Source: Actinomyces lilanjuaniae
Lineage (GTDB): Bacteria; Actinomycetota; Actinomycetes; Actinomycetales; Actinomycetaceae
Assembly: GCF_003606385.1 (NCBI RefSeq)
Contig: NZ_CP032514.1
Coordinates: 1,054,001 to 1,118,000, forward strand
Direction of reading: 5' to 3'
Length of the DNA stretch: 64,000 nucleotides
The notes under the pieces are model-generated. The model did no database searches and had not been told where the DNA came from. It saw nothing but the letters and a program-made list of their open reading frames with translations. A program made the position numbers and the translations under genes. Below are positions 16,422-25,978 of this stretch, piece after piece (within the stretch, counting starts at the first letter, position 1; the number at the start of each line of letters is the position of its first letter).

Positions 16422-18160
16422 TGGAGCTCCTCCTGGTCTGCCCGGTGCGCCCACTGGGAGAAGGACTCCTCGTCCTCGCGCTGGGCGAGGTAGCGGCGCA
16501 CCAGACGCTCGATGTAGTCGGTCAGGTCGCTGGCGGGCACCTTGAGGCCCCGCACCGTGCGTCCCAGCCCCGCCTCGGGGCGCCCAGCCGTGGCCAGGCC
16601 ACCTCCCAGGTGCACCTGGAAGCCGGGGACCTGCTCGCCGTCGACAGTGATGATCTGCCCCTTGAGCCCGATGTCGGCGGTCTGGATGCGTACGCAGGAG
16701 TTGGGGCAGCCGTTGACGGTCAGCGTGATCCTGCGGTCCGGGCCGGCCTCGCCCAGGTCGGCCAGGCGCTGGTCGAGCTCGGCGGTGACGCGTTCGGCCA
16801 GCCTCTTGGTCTCCACGATGGCGAACTTGCAGAACTCCAGGCCGGTGCAGGCCATGGTGTGGCGCTGGAAGACACCCGGCTGCGCCTCCAGGCCCAGCTC
16901 GCGCAGTCCGCTGACGGCCTCAGGGACCCGCTCGGAGGGGACGTCGAGCAGGAGCAGGTTCTGGGAGGGCGTGGTGCGCACCCGGTCGCTGCCCAGCCGC
17001 CCGGCCAGGTCGGCCAGGCCCAGCAGGACGTCTCCGGACAGCCGTCCCACAGGTGGCTTGGCTCCCACCCAGAACAGGCCGTCCTTCTGCTCGTGGACAC
17101 CGATGTGGTCGCTGTCGCCTCGGGGTGGCTCGGGCGGTGGCCCGTCGGGCAGCGTCCGCCCCAGGTACTCCTCCTGGAGGACCTGACGGAAGCGCTGCGG
17201 CCCCCACTCGGCCATGAGGAACTTGAGCCGGGCCTTGTTGCGCAGTCGGCGGTAGCCGTAGTCGCGGAAGATCCTGATGACCCCGTGCCACACGTCCAGG
17301 GCGTCCTCCTGGCTGACGAAGGCTCCCAGGCGCTGGCCCAGGCGCGGGGCGGTGGACAGGGCGCCACCGACCCACAGGTCGTAGCCGGGGCCCAGCTCGG
17401 GGTGCCTGACTCCCACCAGGGCGATGTCGTTGATCTCGTGGAGCACGTCCAGGGTGGGGGAGCCGGTCAAGGCAGTCTTGAACTTGCGGGGCAGGTTGGC
17501 CAGCTCGGGGTCGCCCAGATAGGTGTCCCTGATGGCCTGGGCCACGGGGGTGGGGTCGATGACCTCGTCCTTGGCGATACCGGCCACGGGGGAGACGAGG
17601 AAGCCGCGCGGCGTGTCCCCACAGCCCTCGATAGTGGTCAGGCCCACGGACTCCAGCCTCCGCCACATCTCGGGCACGCTGGCGATCTCGACCCAGTGGA
17701 GCTGGATGTTCTGCCGGTCGGTGAGGTCGGCGGTGCCGCGTGCGAAGTCGTTGGAGATCCCGCCTATGGTGCGCAGCTGCTCGCGGTTGAGGCTGCCTCC
17801 GTCCAGGCGGATGCGCTGAAGAAAGTAGTGGTCCTCCAGCTCGGAGATGTCGAGCTGGGCGGTGCGCCCGCCGTCGATCCCCTGTCGGCGCTGGGTGTAC
17901 AGGCCCCACCAGCGGAAGCGGCTATGGAGGTCGTCAGGGTCGATCGACTCGAAGCCGCCAGTGGCGTAGGTGGAGAGGATGCGCTCACGCACCTCCAGCG
18001 GGGGACCCTGCTGCTTGACGGCCTCGTTCTCGTTGAGCGGGGTGGTGCCGTCGACGGCCCACTGGCCGTTGGGACGGGCCTTGCGCGGAGGGCGTACCCT
18101 CTCCGCTGGCTGCGGGCGGGTGCCGGTACCGGTGGTACCGGGCCTGTCTGCGGTGCTCAT
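16418..18160 (-). CDS. sir: Ferredoxin-dependent sulfite (nitrite/sulfite) reductase
   Basis: This sirohaem/[4Fe-4S] enzyme performs the six-electron reduction of sulfite to sulfide. The 580-residue product has two ferredoxin-like repeats (first near RFRWWGLYTQRRQG). Cluster ligands lie in MACTGLEFCKFA and NGCPNSCVR, and the sirohaem region includes LTDRQNIQLHWVEI and GDTPRGF. The sequence alone does not separate sulfite from nitrite specificity, but gene order with cysH-cysD-cysN and sirohaem genes indicates sulfite. It is the first structural gene of the operon, preceded by a GGAG (GGAGAAGCC before the ATG) and, further upstream, by a cysteine-containing leader peptide that probably attenuates expression. 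Confidence 0.92.
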   Translation of the reverse strand: MSTADRPGTTGTGTRPQPAERVRPPRKARPNGQWAVDGTTPLNENEAVKQQGPPLEVRERILSTYATGGFESIDPDDLHSRFRWWGLYTQRRQGIDGGRTAQLDISELEDHYFLQRIRLDGGSLNREQLRTIGGISNDFARGTADLTDRQNIQLHWVEIASVPEMWRRLESVGLTTIEGCGDTPRGFLVSPVAGIAKDEVIDPTPVAQAIRDTYLGDPELANLPRKFKTALTGSPTLDVLHEINDIALVGVRHPELGPGYDLWVGGALSTAPRLGQRLGAFVSQEDALDVWHGVIRIFRDYGYRRLRNKARLKFLMAEWGPQRFRQVLQEEYLGRTLPDGPPPEPPRGDSDHIGVHEQKDGLFWVGAKPPVGRLSGDVLLGLADLAGRLGSDRVRTTPSQNLLLLDVPSERVPEAVSGLRELGLEAQPGVFQRHTMACTGLEFCKFAIVETKRLAERVTAELDQRLADLGEAGPDRRITLTVNGCPNSCVRIQTADIGLKGQIITVDGEQVPGFQVHLGGGLATAGRPEAGLGRTVRGLKVPASDLTDYIERLVRRYLAQREDEESFSQWAHRADQEELQ

Positions 18161-18349
18161 GGCTTCTCCAGGCTTCTCCGTGTGTGGGTGGGGAGCGTCC
18201 GGAGCAGTCGTCTGGGCACAGCTGGCAGTGCCGTCGAGAGCTGTCTGGGTGCTGGGGCCTCGTGAGAGCAGCAGGCCGCCCGGACGCGTCGTCGCGCCCG
18301 AGTCGTTGCTCAGCGTGGCAGGTGCCTCCCGCTGGGTCTCAGGCGCTGG

Positions 18350-18439
18350 TCAGGCCTGACAACACATGACCCAAGCATGGGCACGCCGGTCCACCGCGAG
18401 GCGGTGCCCGACGGTGCGCAGCGCGTGCTGGGAGGTCAT
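18350..18439 (-). CDS. Leader peptide ending in tandem cysteines, probable Cys-responsive attenuator of the sulfur operon
   Basis: A 29-codon reading frame runs MTSQHALRTVG... and ends VMCCQA-stop, with tandem TGT TGT codons three to four codons before the stop. It lies 189 nt upstream of sir on the same strand. The ATG is 7 nt downstream of a -10 hexamer TAGGAT, so the mRNA probably begins at or next to the start codon (leaderless). Family knowledge: sulfur-assimilation operons in actinobacteria (for example mycobacteria) carry short, often leaderless upstream frames with cysteine codons; ribosome stalling on them when charged tRNA-Cys is scarce switches on the downstream genes. I could not define alternative RNA hairpins by eye in the 189-nt spacer. 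Confidence 0.65.
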   Translation of the reverse strand: MTSQHALRTVGHRLAVDRRAHAWVMCCQA

Positions 18440-18446
18440 GACAGGG

Positions 18447-18476
18447 ATCCTAGGCACAGCGTCTTGCTGACGGCAA
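18447..18476 (-). promoter_or_regulatory. Promoter of the sulfate assimilation operon
   Basis: On the minus strand, TTGCCG (18476-18471) and TAGGAT (18452-18447) are separated by 18 bp, fitting the actinobacterial sigma-70-type consensus (TTGNNN and TANNNT). Seven nucleotides separate the -10 box from the ATG of the cysteine leader peptide. It is the only convincing promoter between the permease gene and sir. Confidence 0.6.
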
Positions 18477-18582
18477 GTGTGGTTAGCCTCATACGTGCGG
18501 TGGTACGGGCGCGCTCGCGGCTGCTAGCCAGCGCCGGGCGCGTGGCCGGGGGCGGGGCGCGGCCGGACCTGCTCCCTGTGGC

Positions 18583-20964
18583 CTACTCCCTGTCCTTGAG
18601 GATCTCCGTGGCCTCCACCCTGCTCAGGTGGCGCCCGGCGGCGAGGCGTGCGGCGGCACAGGTGGTGATGACCAGCGCCGCGATGACGGCCACAGAGCCC
18701 CAGGGCAGGACGAACTCGATGGAGAAGGACACGCTTGCGATGAGGACCTGCCACACAGGGCGCATGACCGCCACCGACAGGGGCACCCCTACCAGGAGGG
18801 CCACGACCGCGAGCAGCAGGTAGCTGTCCAGGTAGAACGAGCCGACCTCGCGCTCGGAGTAGCCCAGGGTCCTCATCAAGGAGATGGAGTAGGTCTCCTT
18901 GTCGATGGCCATCCTCATCAGCAGCAGCATGACGAGGACCAGCAGGGCCACCGAGGCTGCCAGCACGGTGTAGACCGTGGTCGCCATGAGGCTGGCCATC
19001 GTGTCGACCCCCTTGATGATGCCGCTGCGGCTGACGGTGGTGACGGCCTGCCGGGCCAGGGCGTCGTCCTCGGCGCTGGTCAGGACGGCGTTGGCGGAGT
19101 CGGGCTGCTCGCCGAGCAGCTCGTTGGCGCTGGCCCGGGGCGAGAAGACCATGGGCTCGGGGTAGGAGACGGTCCCCTCGACGACGACGTCATGGCCCTG
19201 GCCGTCTGCCGTGGTGAGGGTGAGCTGGTCGCCGGCAGACAGCGAGTGGCGCAGTGCCATGGGCTCGGACACGTAGACGTGGTCCGCCGCGGGAACCTGG
19301 AGGTCCTGGGTGAAGTAGCGGCTGCCCTCACTGACCCCGATGAGGCTCACGTTGTCAGGCCCCGCGCCTGAGGAGCGCGACAGGGGCCGTGACAGGGACA
19401 CCGAGCGGACCGAGGCCAGCTCGGCGTCGTCGGGGAGGTCATCGAGGAGGTCGTCGGGGTGCTGCGAGGACGGGAGGTCGCCAGCCAGCACGTACATGTA
19501 GCCGAAGGGGATACCTGACCTGACGTCATCGGCATAGGCGGCGATGCTGGCCCTCATGCCAAGGCTGAGGACGAGCAGCAGGACGGACAGGAGCATCGCG
19601 CACAGCATGAGCAGGTAGGTCCGGTACTCCCGCAGCGCGTGACGGACCCGGAACCGGGCGGCGAAGGACAGCCTGGAGAGCCTGATCCTAGGCGGGCGGG
19701 TCCTGCCGAGGTCGCGCCGCAGGAGCTGGAGGGGCTCCTTGGACAGCCTCCGCCTGAGCACCACGTAGCCCACCACCGTGACCGACACCAGCGGGGCCGC
19801 CAGGCCGTAGACCACCGTCAGCGGTGTGACACTGGCGTGGACGGCGGGGAGCGAGTAGTAGTTCGTCTGGTTCTGCATGTAGGGGCGGCCAGGGCACCCG
19901 CGCCCGTGGCGACCACGGCGGAGGCGGTCGTCAGGGCCAGGGCAGAGTCATGTAGTGCCGGATCAGCTCGCCACGAGTCAGCCCCAGCGCGTAGAAGGTG
20001 CCGATCACCGGAGAGTCCCTGCGGATGCTCTCCGCGACCAGGGTGGCCAGCACGTAGGCGATGAGGAGCATGGCTATACCCCCGCCAGGCGGGCGGTCTG
20101 CGTGGTGAGCCGCAGGTCGTCCGCGGCTGCGACGATCCTCGGGTTGTCCTCCTGCTTGAGGAAGGAGGTGACTGACACCGCTGAGACGGCCGCGTCAGCC
20201 AGGCTAGCCGGGTCGGATGCGTCTCCTGCGTCCGGCTGCTGGCGGGACCGGGCCGCGACCTTGACCGACGTCTCAGCGACCTCGGTGGCCAGGTCCTCGG
20301 CACTTAGGCCGGAGTCTCCCAGCAGGAAGGAGTAGGCGCTCACGGGTGTGCGGGAGCCGTCTGCCAGGCGCTGCCATCCCCGCGGCGAGACGAAGGCGGT
20401 GCCGAAGGTCTCGGCGTCAGCGATGACGCCGGAGGCCCGGGACACGACGGTGGAGTAGTCGGGGGTGGATCCCAGGCCGCTGACGGTGTAGGAGGCGCCG
20501 TCCAGCTCGATGCTGGAGCCGACGTCCAGGCGGTGGGCTGCGGCGTAGAGCTTCTCGACGACGACCTCGTCGGAGGACTGCGGCAGGCTCCCGGAGTCCA
20601 GGGTGACGGTGTTGATCTCTAAGCGGTCCTGGAAGACGCGCACAGTGCTGTCAGGACTGCCAGTGCTGGTGCTGTCACCTGGCCCGGACACGTCCAGGTA
20701 GTCCGACCGCTCGACCTGCACGCCCCTGTGCTCCAGCGCCTCGAGGACCTGGGCGTCAAGGGGGCCGGAGGTCGTCATGGAGACGTCCTCGACGTGGGCG
20801 GCCTCCTGGTTGTCCAGGACGGTGCCCAGGGCCGTCTCGTTTCCCGCGGACATGCCGGTGGCGACGAACACACCCAGGAGGACCAGCAGCGCCGAGCCTG
20901 CGTACCTAACTGCGTGGTCGCGCAGGTCCCTCATGCTGCGCCGACGTAGCACGCGCGTGCTCAT
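18583..20964 (-). pseudogene. FtsX-like ABC transporter permease, split by three frameshifts
   Basis: The N-terminal part (20964-20074) has one TM near residues 20-40 (AGSALLVLLGVFVATGMSAG) and a large extracytoplasmic domain. The C-terminal part (19878-18583) has a second set of TMs and another external domain. The DNA between them encodes AMLLIAYVLATLVAESIRRD, a TM segment, and then ALTTASAVVATGAGALAA, but in other frames. Adding one base at each of three C/G runs (20079-20083, 19940-19942, 19882-19885, plus-strand) joins everything into a 794-residue FtsX-type permease. With the ATPase gene directly upstream it would form a MacB/LolCDE-like exporter. Given similar single-base losses in ileS and smc, artefact is as likely as decay. 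Confidence 0.7.
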
Positions 20965-20986
20965 GGCTCAGACTCCCTCAGCTCTC

Positions 20987-21685
20987 TCACCAGGACAGGC
21001 TGGACGCGGGCACGGGGCTCGGTGTGAGGGAGACGTCCTCGACGCGTCCGTCCCTGACCGTGACCGTGCGGTGGGCCATCGCGGATATCGCCTGGTTGTG
21101 GGTCACGATGACCACCGTGGTCCCGTGGTCCTGGTTGACCTGCTCCAGCAGCCGGAGCATCTCCCTGGACATCTCGTAGTCCAGCGCGCCGGTGGGCTCG
21201 TCGCACAGGAGGACGGCGGGTCGCTTGACCAGGGCGCGCGCGATCGCGCACCGCTGCTGCTGGCCGCCGGAGAGCTGGGAGGGGAACTTGTGCTGGTGCT
21301 CGCCCAGGCCCAGCTCGTCAATGAGCTCGTCCAGCGGCATGGGGGTCCTGCTCAGGTACTCGCAGACCTCGATGTTCTCCCTGGCCGTGAGGTTGGGGAC
21401 GAGGTTGTAGAACTGGAAGACGAACCCGACGTGGTGGCGGCGGAACCGGGTCAGCGCCTTGTGCCCCAGCGAGGTGATCTCCTGGTCGGTCACGGTGATC
21501 GTGCCCGAGTCGGGCCGCTCCAGGCCTCCGGTGCAGTTCAGCAGGGTCGACTTCCCCGACCCGCTGGCCCCCACGACGCAGCAGATCTCCGAGGTGTCCA
21601 CCGTGAGGGAGACGTCCTTGAGTACCTGGACCGCCCCCTCGCCGTGGCCGAACGACTTGCTTATCGAGTTGACTGTGATGCCCAT
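20987..21685 (-). CDS. ABC transporter ATP-binding protein (MacB/LolD type)
   Basis: The 232-residue ATPase begins [13 protein letters not shown] with GGAG about 8 nt upstream; the longer open frame before it is Arg/Pro-rich and non-coding in character. Walker A is GASGSGKST, the signature LSGGQQQR, and Walker [14 protein letters not shown], with the H-loop in VIVTHN. GALD and the preceding [16 protein letters not shown] are typical of the MacB/LolD/FtsE-like class that pairs with FtsX permeases. The permease follows after 22 nt. Substrate unknown; such pairs often export peptides or lipids, or act in stress sensing. Confidence 0.9.
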   Translation of the reverse strand: MGITVNSISKSFGHGEGAVQVLKDVSLTVDTSEICCVVGASGSGKSTLLNCTGGLERPDSGTITVTDQEITSLGHKALTRFRRHHVGFVFQFYNLVPNLTARENIEVCEYLSRTPMPLDELIDELGLGEHQHKFPSQLSGGQQQRCAIARALVKRPAVLLCDEPTGALDYEMSREMLRLLEQVNQDHGTTVVIVTHNQAISAMAHRTVTVRDGRVEDVSLTPSPVPASSLSW

Positions 21686-21725
21686 GCACGTCTCCACTGT
21701 CCGGTTGCCTGCTGGAGTGGGGAGC

Positions 21726-22606
21726 TCAGCCCTCGCCCAGCTCGCGGTCGCGCTGCGCGGCCGCCTGGGCACCCCGGATGACGGCGTCGGAGAAGCCCGC
21801 CCGCTCCATGGCCACCAGCCCGGCCACAGTTGTCCCGCCGGGGGAGGACACGGCGTCCACGAGGTCCGCTGGCGTGCGGGCAGCCTGGCCGGCCTGGGCC
21901 TGCTGTGCCTCAGCCTGGACGGTGCGGGCCGTGCCCAGGAGGACCTGGGTGACGATCTCCACCGCCTGGCCCTTGGGGATCCCGCCCAGCACACCCGCCC
22001 GTGCCAGGGCCTCGACGAAGGTGAGGACGAAGGCGGGTGAGGAACCCGAGATAGCGGTGAACGTGCTGAAGAGGTGCTCGTCGAGCTCGGTGACGGCGCC
22101 CACCGAGCCCATGAGCCGCCTGGCGGTGGCCAGGTCCTCAGGGGTGGCCGAGCGACCCGGTGCCAGGGCGGTCATGGCCTCGCCCACCAGGGCGGCCATG
22201 TTCGGCATAGTGCGCACCACCCGGGCACCGGCGGGCAGCAGGGACTCTAGACGCGTGGTGCTCAGCCCGGCCGCCACCGAGACCACCAGCGGGGTGTGGC
22301 TGGCCGCGACGTCGTGGACCTCAGCGAGGACGATGGGTACCACGTGCGGCTTGACCGCCAGGACGACGACGTCGCTGGCGGACACCAGGGCTGGGGCGCT
22401 GTCCGCGACCCGGGCTCCCGTGGCGGCGGCCAGCCGCTCGGCGCTGGGGTCCGGGCTGGGGGCCAGCAGCACCTCCTTGGGGTTCAGGACCCCTGAGGCT
22501 GTGCCGCCACGGAGGACAGCCCCCGCCATGTTGCCCGCGCCGATGAAGCCGACGGTCGTAGCAGCAGTCGGTGGGGGTGGTGCTGGGGGGTTGCGGAGGA
22601 GGCCAT
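21726..22606 (-). CDS. proC: Pyrroline-5-carboxylate reductase, frame interrupted near the N-terminus
   Basis: ProC reduces 1-pyrroline-5-carboxylate to proline with NAD(P)H. The main open frame starts only at MAGAVLRGG (22529), which would miss the Rossmann nucleotide loop. The missing piece TTVGFIGAGN is encoded immediately upstream in another frame. Adding one C to the run at 22573-22577 (plus-strand G5) connects it to an ATG at 22606 and gives a 293-residue protein of normal size. Other family marks are VVLAVKPHVVP, RTMPNMAALVGEAMTAL, SGSSPAFVLTFVEALA, and the C-terminal DAVSSPGGTTVAGL. The NAD loop itself is normal once the frame is restored, so a sequence error is likely. Confidence 0.88.
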
Positions 22607-22674
22607 GGCCTCAGCGTAGCGGCCGCAGCCTCGTGCCGGGGCTCACGGTGGGCTAACCACTGGGCCCGGGAGTC

Positions 22675-24024
22675 TTACAGCACCATGGCCGCCAGCCACC
22701 CGGCGATGATGAGAGGGATGTTGAGGTGGATGAAGGTGGGGATGACCGAGTCGCGCATGTGATCGTGCTGTCCGTCAGCATTGAGGCCGGCGGTGGGTCC
22801 CAGCGTGGAGTCCGAGGCGGGCGAGCCCGCGTCGCCCAGGGCCCCGGAGGTGCCGATGAGGGCGACGGTGGCGGCGGGGGAGAAGCCCAGCGTGGCGCAC
22901 AGGGGCACGTAGATCGCGGAGATGATCGGCAGGGTGGAGAAGGAGGAGCCGATACCCATGGTGATGACCAGACCCACCAGCAGCATGACTAGTGCTGCGG
23001 CGGCGCGGCTGCCGGAGAACAGGCCTGTCGCGGACTCCACCAGGGAGTCGATCTGGCCGCTGTCCTGGAGCACCTGGGCGAAGCCCTGGGCAGTGATCAT
23101 GATGAGGCCGATGAGCGCCATCATGCGCATTCCGCTGGTGAAGACGTCGTCGGCCTCCTTCCAGCCGACCACCCTGGTGGCCATGAACAGCAGCAGTCCC
23201 ACCAGGGTGCCGATGAGCAGGGGGTCGGCCTCGGAGTCCAGGAGCGTCAGGGCCGTCTGCACGGCGAAGCAGGCCACGACGGCCACCAGGGCGACGACCA
23301 CGCGGCGGCGGTCGATGGTCTGCGGGGTGGTGGCGTCGACCTGGGCGTTGAGGTCGTAGGCGCGCGGCCTGCGGTAGGTGACCAGCAGGGCGGTGAGCAC
23401 ACCGACGAGCATCCCCAGGGCGGGCAGGGCCATGGCGTGGGTGACCGGGACGTCGGAGACGTCCAGGCCCGCCCTGGCGATGTTGCCGTAGAGGATGTCG
23501 TTGAGATAGACCCGGCCGAATCCCAGGGGCAGGAACATGTAGGTGGTCACCAGGCCGAAGGTGATGGCGCAGGCCACCGCACGCCGGTCCAGTCCCAGCC
23601 GGCTCATGACGACCAGCAGGGGCGGGACCACCAGCGGGATGAAGGCGATGTGCACCGGGATGAGGTTCTGGCTCATGACGGCCATGGCAATGACCCCGGC
23701 CAGCAGCGCCCACCGGCTGGTGCTCACGATCTTCTGCGAGGTGCTCGCGTCACTGGTGTCCAGGCGGGCGATGAGCCAGTTGGCCAGCAGCTGGGGCAGC
23801 CCCGAGTGGGCCACGGACATGGCGAAGGCGCCTAGCAGCGCGTAGGACAGGGCAATCTGGGCGCCGCCAGCAAGCCCTTCCTGGAAGGAGACCATGGTCC
23901 CCTCGATCCCCATGCCACTGGTCAGCCCGCCCACCAGGGCGCCTACGAACAGGGACAGGACCACGTGCACGCGCAACGTGGCCAGGACGAGCATGACCAG
24001 GACGGCAAGAAGGACGGCGTTCAT
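22675..24024 (-). CDS. Na+/H+ antiporter-family permease (YuiF-like)
   Basis: The 449-residue membrane protein has about 11-12 hydrophobic segments. It resembles the Na+/H+ antiporter-family permeases that include YuiF, a proposed histidine/amino-acid permease. Conserved features include HSGLPQLLANWL, SQNLIPVHIAFIPLVVPPLL, PLGFGRVYLNDILYGNI, and the C-terminal discontinuous-helix motif SGALGDAGSPASDSTLGPTAGLNADGQ shortened here to its key residues G-D-A-G-S-P-A-S-D. It is transcribed on its own strand upstream of proC, with a 68-nt gap to the repaired proC start. Substrate assignment (Na+/H+ versus amino acid) is uncertain. Confidence 0.8.
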   Translation of the reverse strand: MNAVLLAVLVMLVLATLRVHVVLSLFVGALVGGLTSGMGIEGTMVSFQEGLAGGAQIALSYALLGAFAMSVAHSGLPQLLANWLIARLDTSDASTSQKIVSTSRWALLAGVIAMAVMSQNLIPVHIAFIPLVVPPLLVVMSRLGLDRRAVACAITFGLVTTYMFLPLGFGRVYLNDILYGNIARAGLDVSDVPVTHAMALPALGMLVGVLTALLVTYRRPRAYDLNAQVDATTPQTIDRRRVVVALVAVVACFAVQTALTLLDSEADPLLIGTLVGLLLFMATRVVGWKEADDVFTSGMRMMALIGLIMITAQGFAQVLQDSGQIDSLVESATGLFSGSRAAAALVMLLVGLVITMGIGSSFSTLPIISAIYVPLCATLGFSPAATVALIGTSGALGDAGSPASDSTLGPTAGLNADGQHDHMRDSVIPTFIHLNIPLIIAGWLAAMVL

Positions 24025-24247
24025 CGTGGAGCCTTCCGACTCGAGGGAGGGAGCGGGCAGAGCCTACCGTGCCTGCTGCGTCTGCTGTGACCGCCGTGTC
24101 CTGGCGTCTGGTCCGGCGTGCTGCCTGCCGTGCTGCCTGCCGTGCTCCCGACCGTGGTGGCGCACTGGCGTCCCGGTTGTGCTGCCGGGGCTCTCTGCGG
24201 GCCGTGAGCGGTCGGCGCCAGGGCGTCCCGGGGTGCATCATGGGACC

Positions 24248-25045
24248 ATGAGCGTGACTCCGACCAGTAGTGACATCACCAGCGGCACCACTAGCGACAA
24301 CGGTGCACGCAGGGCCGTGGTGACAGGCGCCTCCACCGGTATCGGTGCTGCCACCGTCAGGCGTCTGCGCTCCCACGGCTGGCAGGTGGTGGCCACAGCC
24401 CGTCGGCAGCAGCGGCTGGAGGCCCTGGCGGGAGAGACCGGCTGCACCTGGGTGGTAGCCGACCTCCAGGTGGGCGACGACGTCGACCGCCTTGCCCGCG
24501 AGGTCCTGGCGGACGGACCGGTAGACGCCGTGGTCAACAACGCCGGCGGGGCACTGGGGGTCGACCCTGTGGCGCAGGGCGACCCGCAGGAGTGGATGAC
24601 CATGTATGAGCGCAACGTGCTGGCGGCGCTGCGGGTGAGCCAGGCCTTCCTCCCCGGTCTGCGCGAGCGCGGCGGGGACCTGGTCTTCCTCACCTCCACC
24701 GCGGCCCACGACACCTACCCGGGTGGGGCAGGGTACGTCGCGGCCAAGCACGCTGAGCGGGTCATCGCGGGCACGCTGCGCCTGGAGCTGGTGGGAGAGC
24801 CGGTGCGCGTCATCGAGATCGCCCCCGGGATGGTGGCCACCGAGGAGTTCTCCCTCAACCGGTTCCGTGGTGACGCCCAGGCGGCCCAGAAGGTCTACGC
24901 CGGGGTCGCGCAGCCCCTGACCGCCCAGGACGTGGCCGAGTGCGTCACGTGGGCGCTGGAGCGCCCCTCCCACGTCAACATCGACTCGATGATCGTGCGG
25001 CCGCGCGCACAGGCCTCCAACACGGTGGTGGCCCGCGAGGGCTGA
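24248..25045 (+). CDS. Short-chain dehydrogenase/reductase
   Basis: This classical SDR of 265 residues has the cofactor motif VVTGASTGIGAA, the adenine-site VVADLQ, NNAGG, the active-site Ser in LTSTAAH and the YVAAK catalytic pair (Y and K four apart), followed by EIAPGMVATEEF. Asp/Arg at the end of beta-2 (ATARRQQRL) suggests NADP preference. The substrate is unknown. It is most like the YdfG/serine dehydrogenase branch (NVLAALRVSQAFLP, RPRAQ at the C-terminus). The start ATG at 24248 lacks a clear Shine-Dalgarno sequence. It is divergent from the antiporter gene. Confidence 0.88.
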   Translation: MSVTPTSSDITSGTTSDNGARRAVVTGASTGIGAATVRRLRSHGWQVVATARRQQRLEALAGETGCTWVVADLQVGDDVDRLAREVLADGPVDAVVNNAGGALGVDPVAQGDPQEWMTMYERNVLAALRVSQAFLPGLRERGGDLVFLTSTAAHDTYPGGAGYVAAKHAERVIAGTLRLELVGEPVRVIEIAPGMVATEEFSLNRFRGDAQAAQKVYAGVAQPLTAQDVAECVTWALERPSHVNIDSMIVRPRAQASNTVVAREG

Positions 25046-25222
25046 GGGGCTCGGCCAGGACCGGCTGGCACAGCCAGCACACCAGCCCGGCCAGTCCTGC
25101 CAGCACGGTCGGTTGGGTGGCCGGTGGCGGCTCCGGCTGCTGCCACCGGTGCCCGCTGGGTCACAGAGTGCGCACAGGAGGGGCCTGAGCCAGGCACAGG
25201 GCCTGTCCGTAGTGTCAGGGAT

Positions 25223-25240
25223 GTTCCGGGAGCCCGGAAC
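25223..25240. promoter_or_regulatory. Palindrome between promoter and start of the 25.3 kb gene
   Basis: GTTCCGGG-AG-CCCGGAAC is a perfect 8-bp inverted repeat with a 2-nt centre, 30 nt upstream of the next start codon and just after a TAGTGT hexamer (25209-25214). It is too tight for an RNA hairpin loop, so a protein-binding operator is the better guess. Confidence 0.35.
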
Positions 25241-25270
25241 CATGCCGTTAAGACGCGAAAGGACATATGC

Positions 25271-25978
25271 ATGGCCAACACCACGTCGCCAGCGCCGGAC
25301 GGCTCCGAGCGGGGTCTGTCTGAGCAGGCTCCAGCCGCTCAGGGACCGGCTGAGCAGGGGTCGGCTGAGCAGCCCCCTGCTGGCGAGCCAGCTGCCGCCT
25401 CCTCGTCTCCCCGGTCCGGGCCTCAGGCCGGGACCCCCGCCCCTACGGCGGCGCCCACCCCTGCGGCTGGCCCGCAGGCGGCGGCGAGTGGGGCACCCGC
25501 CCCCGGGTTGACGACGGTGGCCGGTGCCGCGTACGCCCAGCCGCAGGCGGGCACAGACGGCAAGAGCGGCAGCGGCAAGCGGCCCTGGTACCGTAGGCGA
25601 GTCGTGGGTGCCGCTGCTGCCGTGGCCCTCCTGGCGGGCTCCTTCGGCCTGGGATGGGGTGCCCACGCTATGGCTGGAGGCGGGTGGCACGACGAGCACA
25701 GGGGTAGCGGCTCGCACGAGGAGCAGATGCCGGGTGGGCACGGTGGTCCCGGTCCCATGGACGGCGCGGACGGGTTGGAGGGGCAAGACTGGTCGGGCGG
25801 GGACGGGCGGACGGTCCCTGACGGAAGCGGCCCGTGGCCCGAGGAGAGTAGTAACCCCGGCGCCTCTGAGGGCTCCGACGGGTCTGGTGGCTCCGAGGAC
25901 TCAGGCTCTGGTGCCACGGAGCCCTCCAGGTTCTCGGAGGAGTCGGCACAGCCCTCGGTGTCGCCAGCCTCAGCCTGA
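25271..25978 (+). CDS. Hypothetical single-pass membrane protein, low-complexity
   Basis: The 235-residue product has a Pro/Ala/Gln-rich disordered N-terminal half, a basic patch (KRPWYRRR), one TM helix (about residues 112-133, [20 protein letters not shown]), and an acidic Gly/Ser-rich C-terminal tail. The topology is cytoplasmic N-terminus and secreted tail. The tail's HDEHRGSGSHEEQMPGGHGG patch is His-rich and might bind metal. The start ATG follows GAAAGGA at good spacing. I recognise no family; the composition resembles actinobacterial membrane-anchored linkers. The stop is followed by about 190 nt without a gene before the T-box promoter. Confidence 0.7.
   Translation: MANTTSPAPDGSERGLSEQAPAAQGPAEQGSAEQPPAGEPAAASSSPRSGPQAGTPAPTAAPTPAAGPQAAASGAPAPGLTTVAGAAYAQPQAGTDGKSGSGKRPWYRRRVVGAAAAVALLAGSFGLGWGAHAMAGGGWHDEHRGSGSHEEQMPGGHGGPGPMDGADGLEGQDWSGGDGRTVPDGSGPWPEESSNPGASEGSDGSGGSEDSGSGATEPSRFSEESAQPSVSPASA

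Noticed and set aside
18583..20964. Calling the FtsX gene a truly decayed pseudogene
   Set aside because: Three single-base losses at C/G runs match the same error pattern seen in ileS and smc, which cannot be pseudogenes, so true decay is not shown.
23750..25786. 678-codon minus-strand frame across the SDR and membrane-protein genes
   Set aside because: It crosses two plus-strand genes with clear motifs and carries no motif itself.
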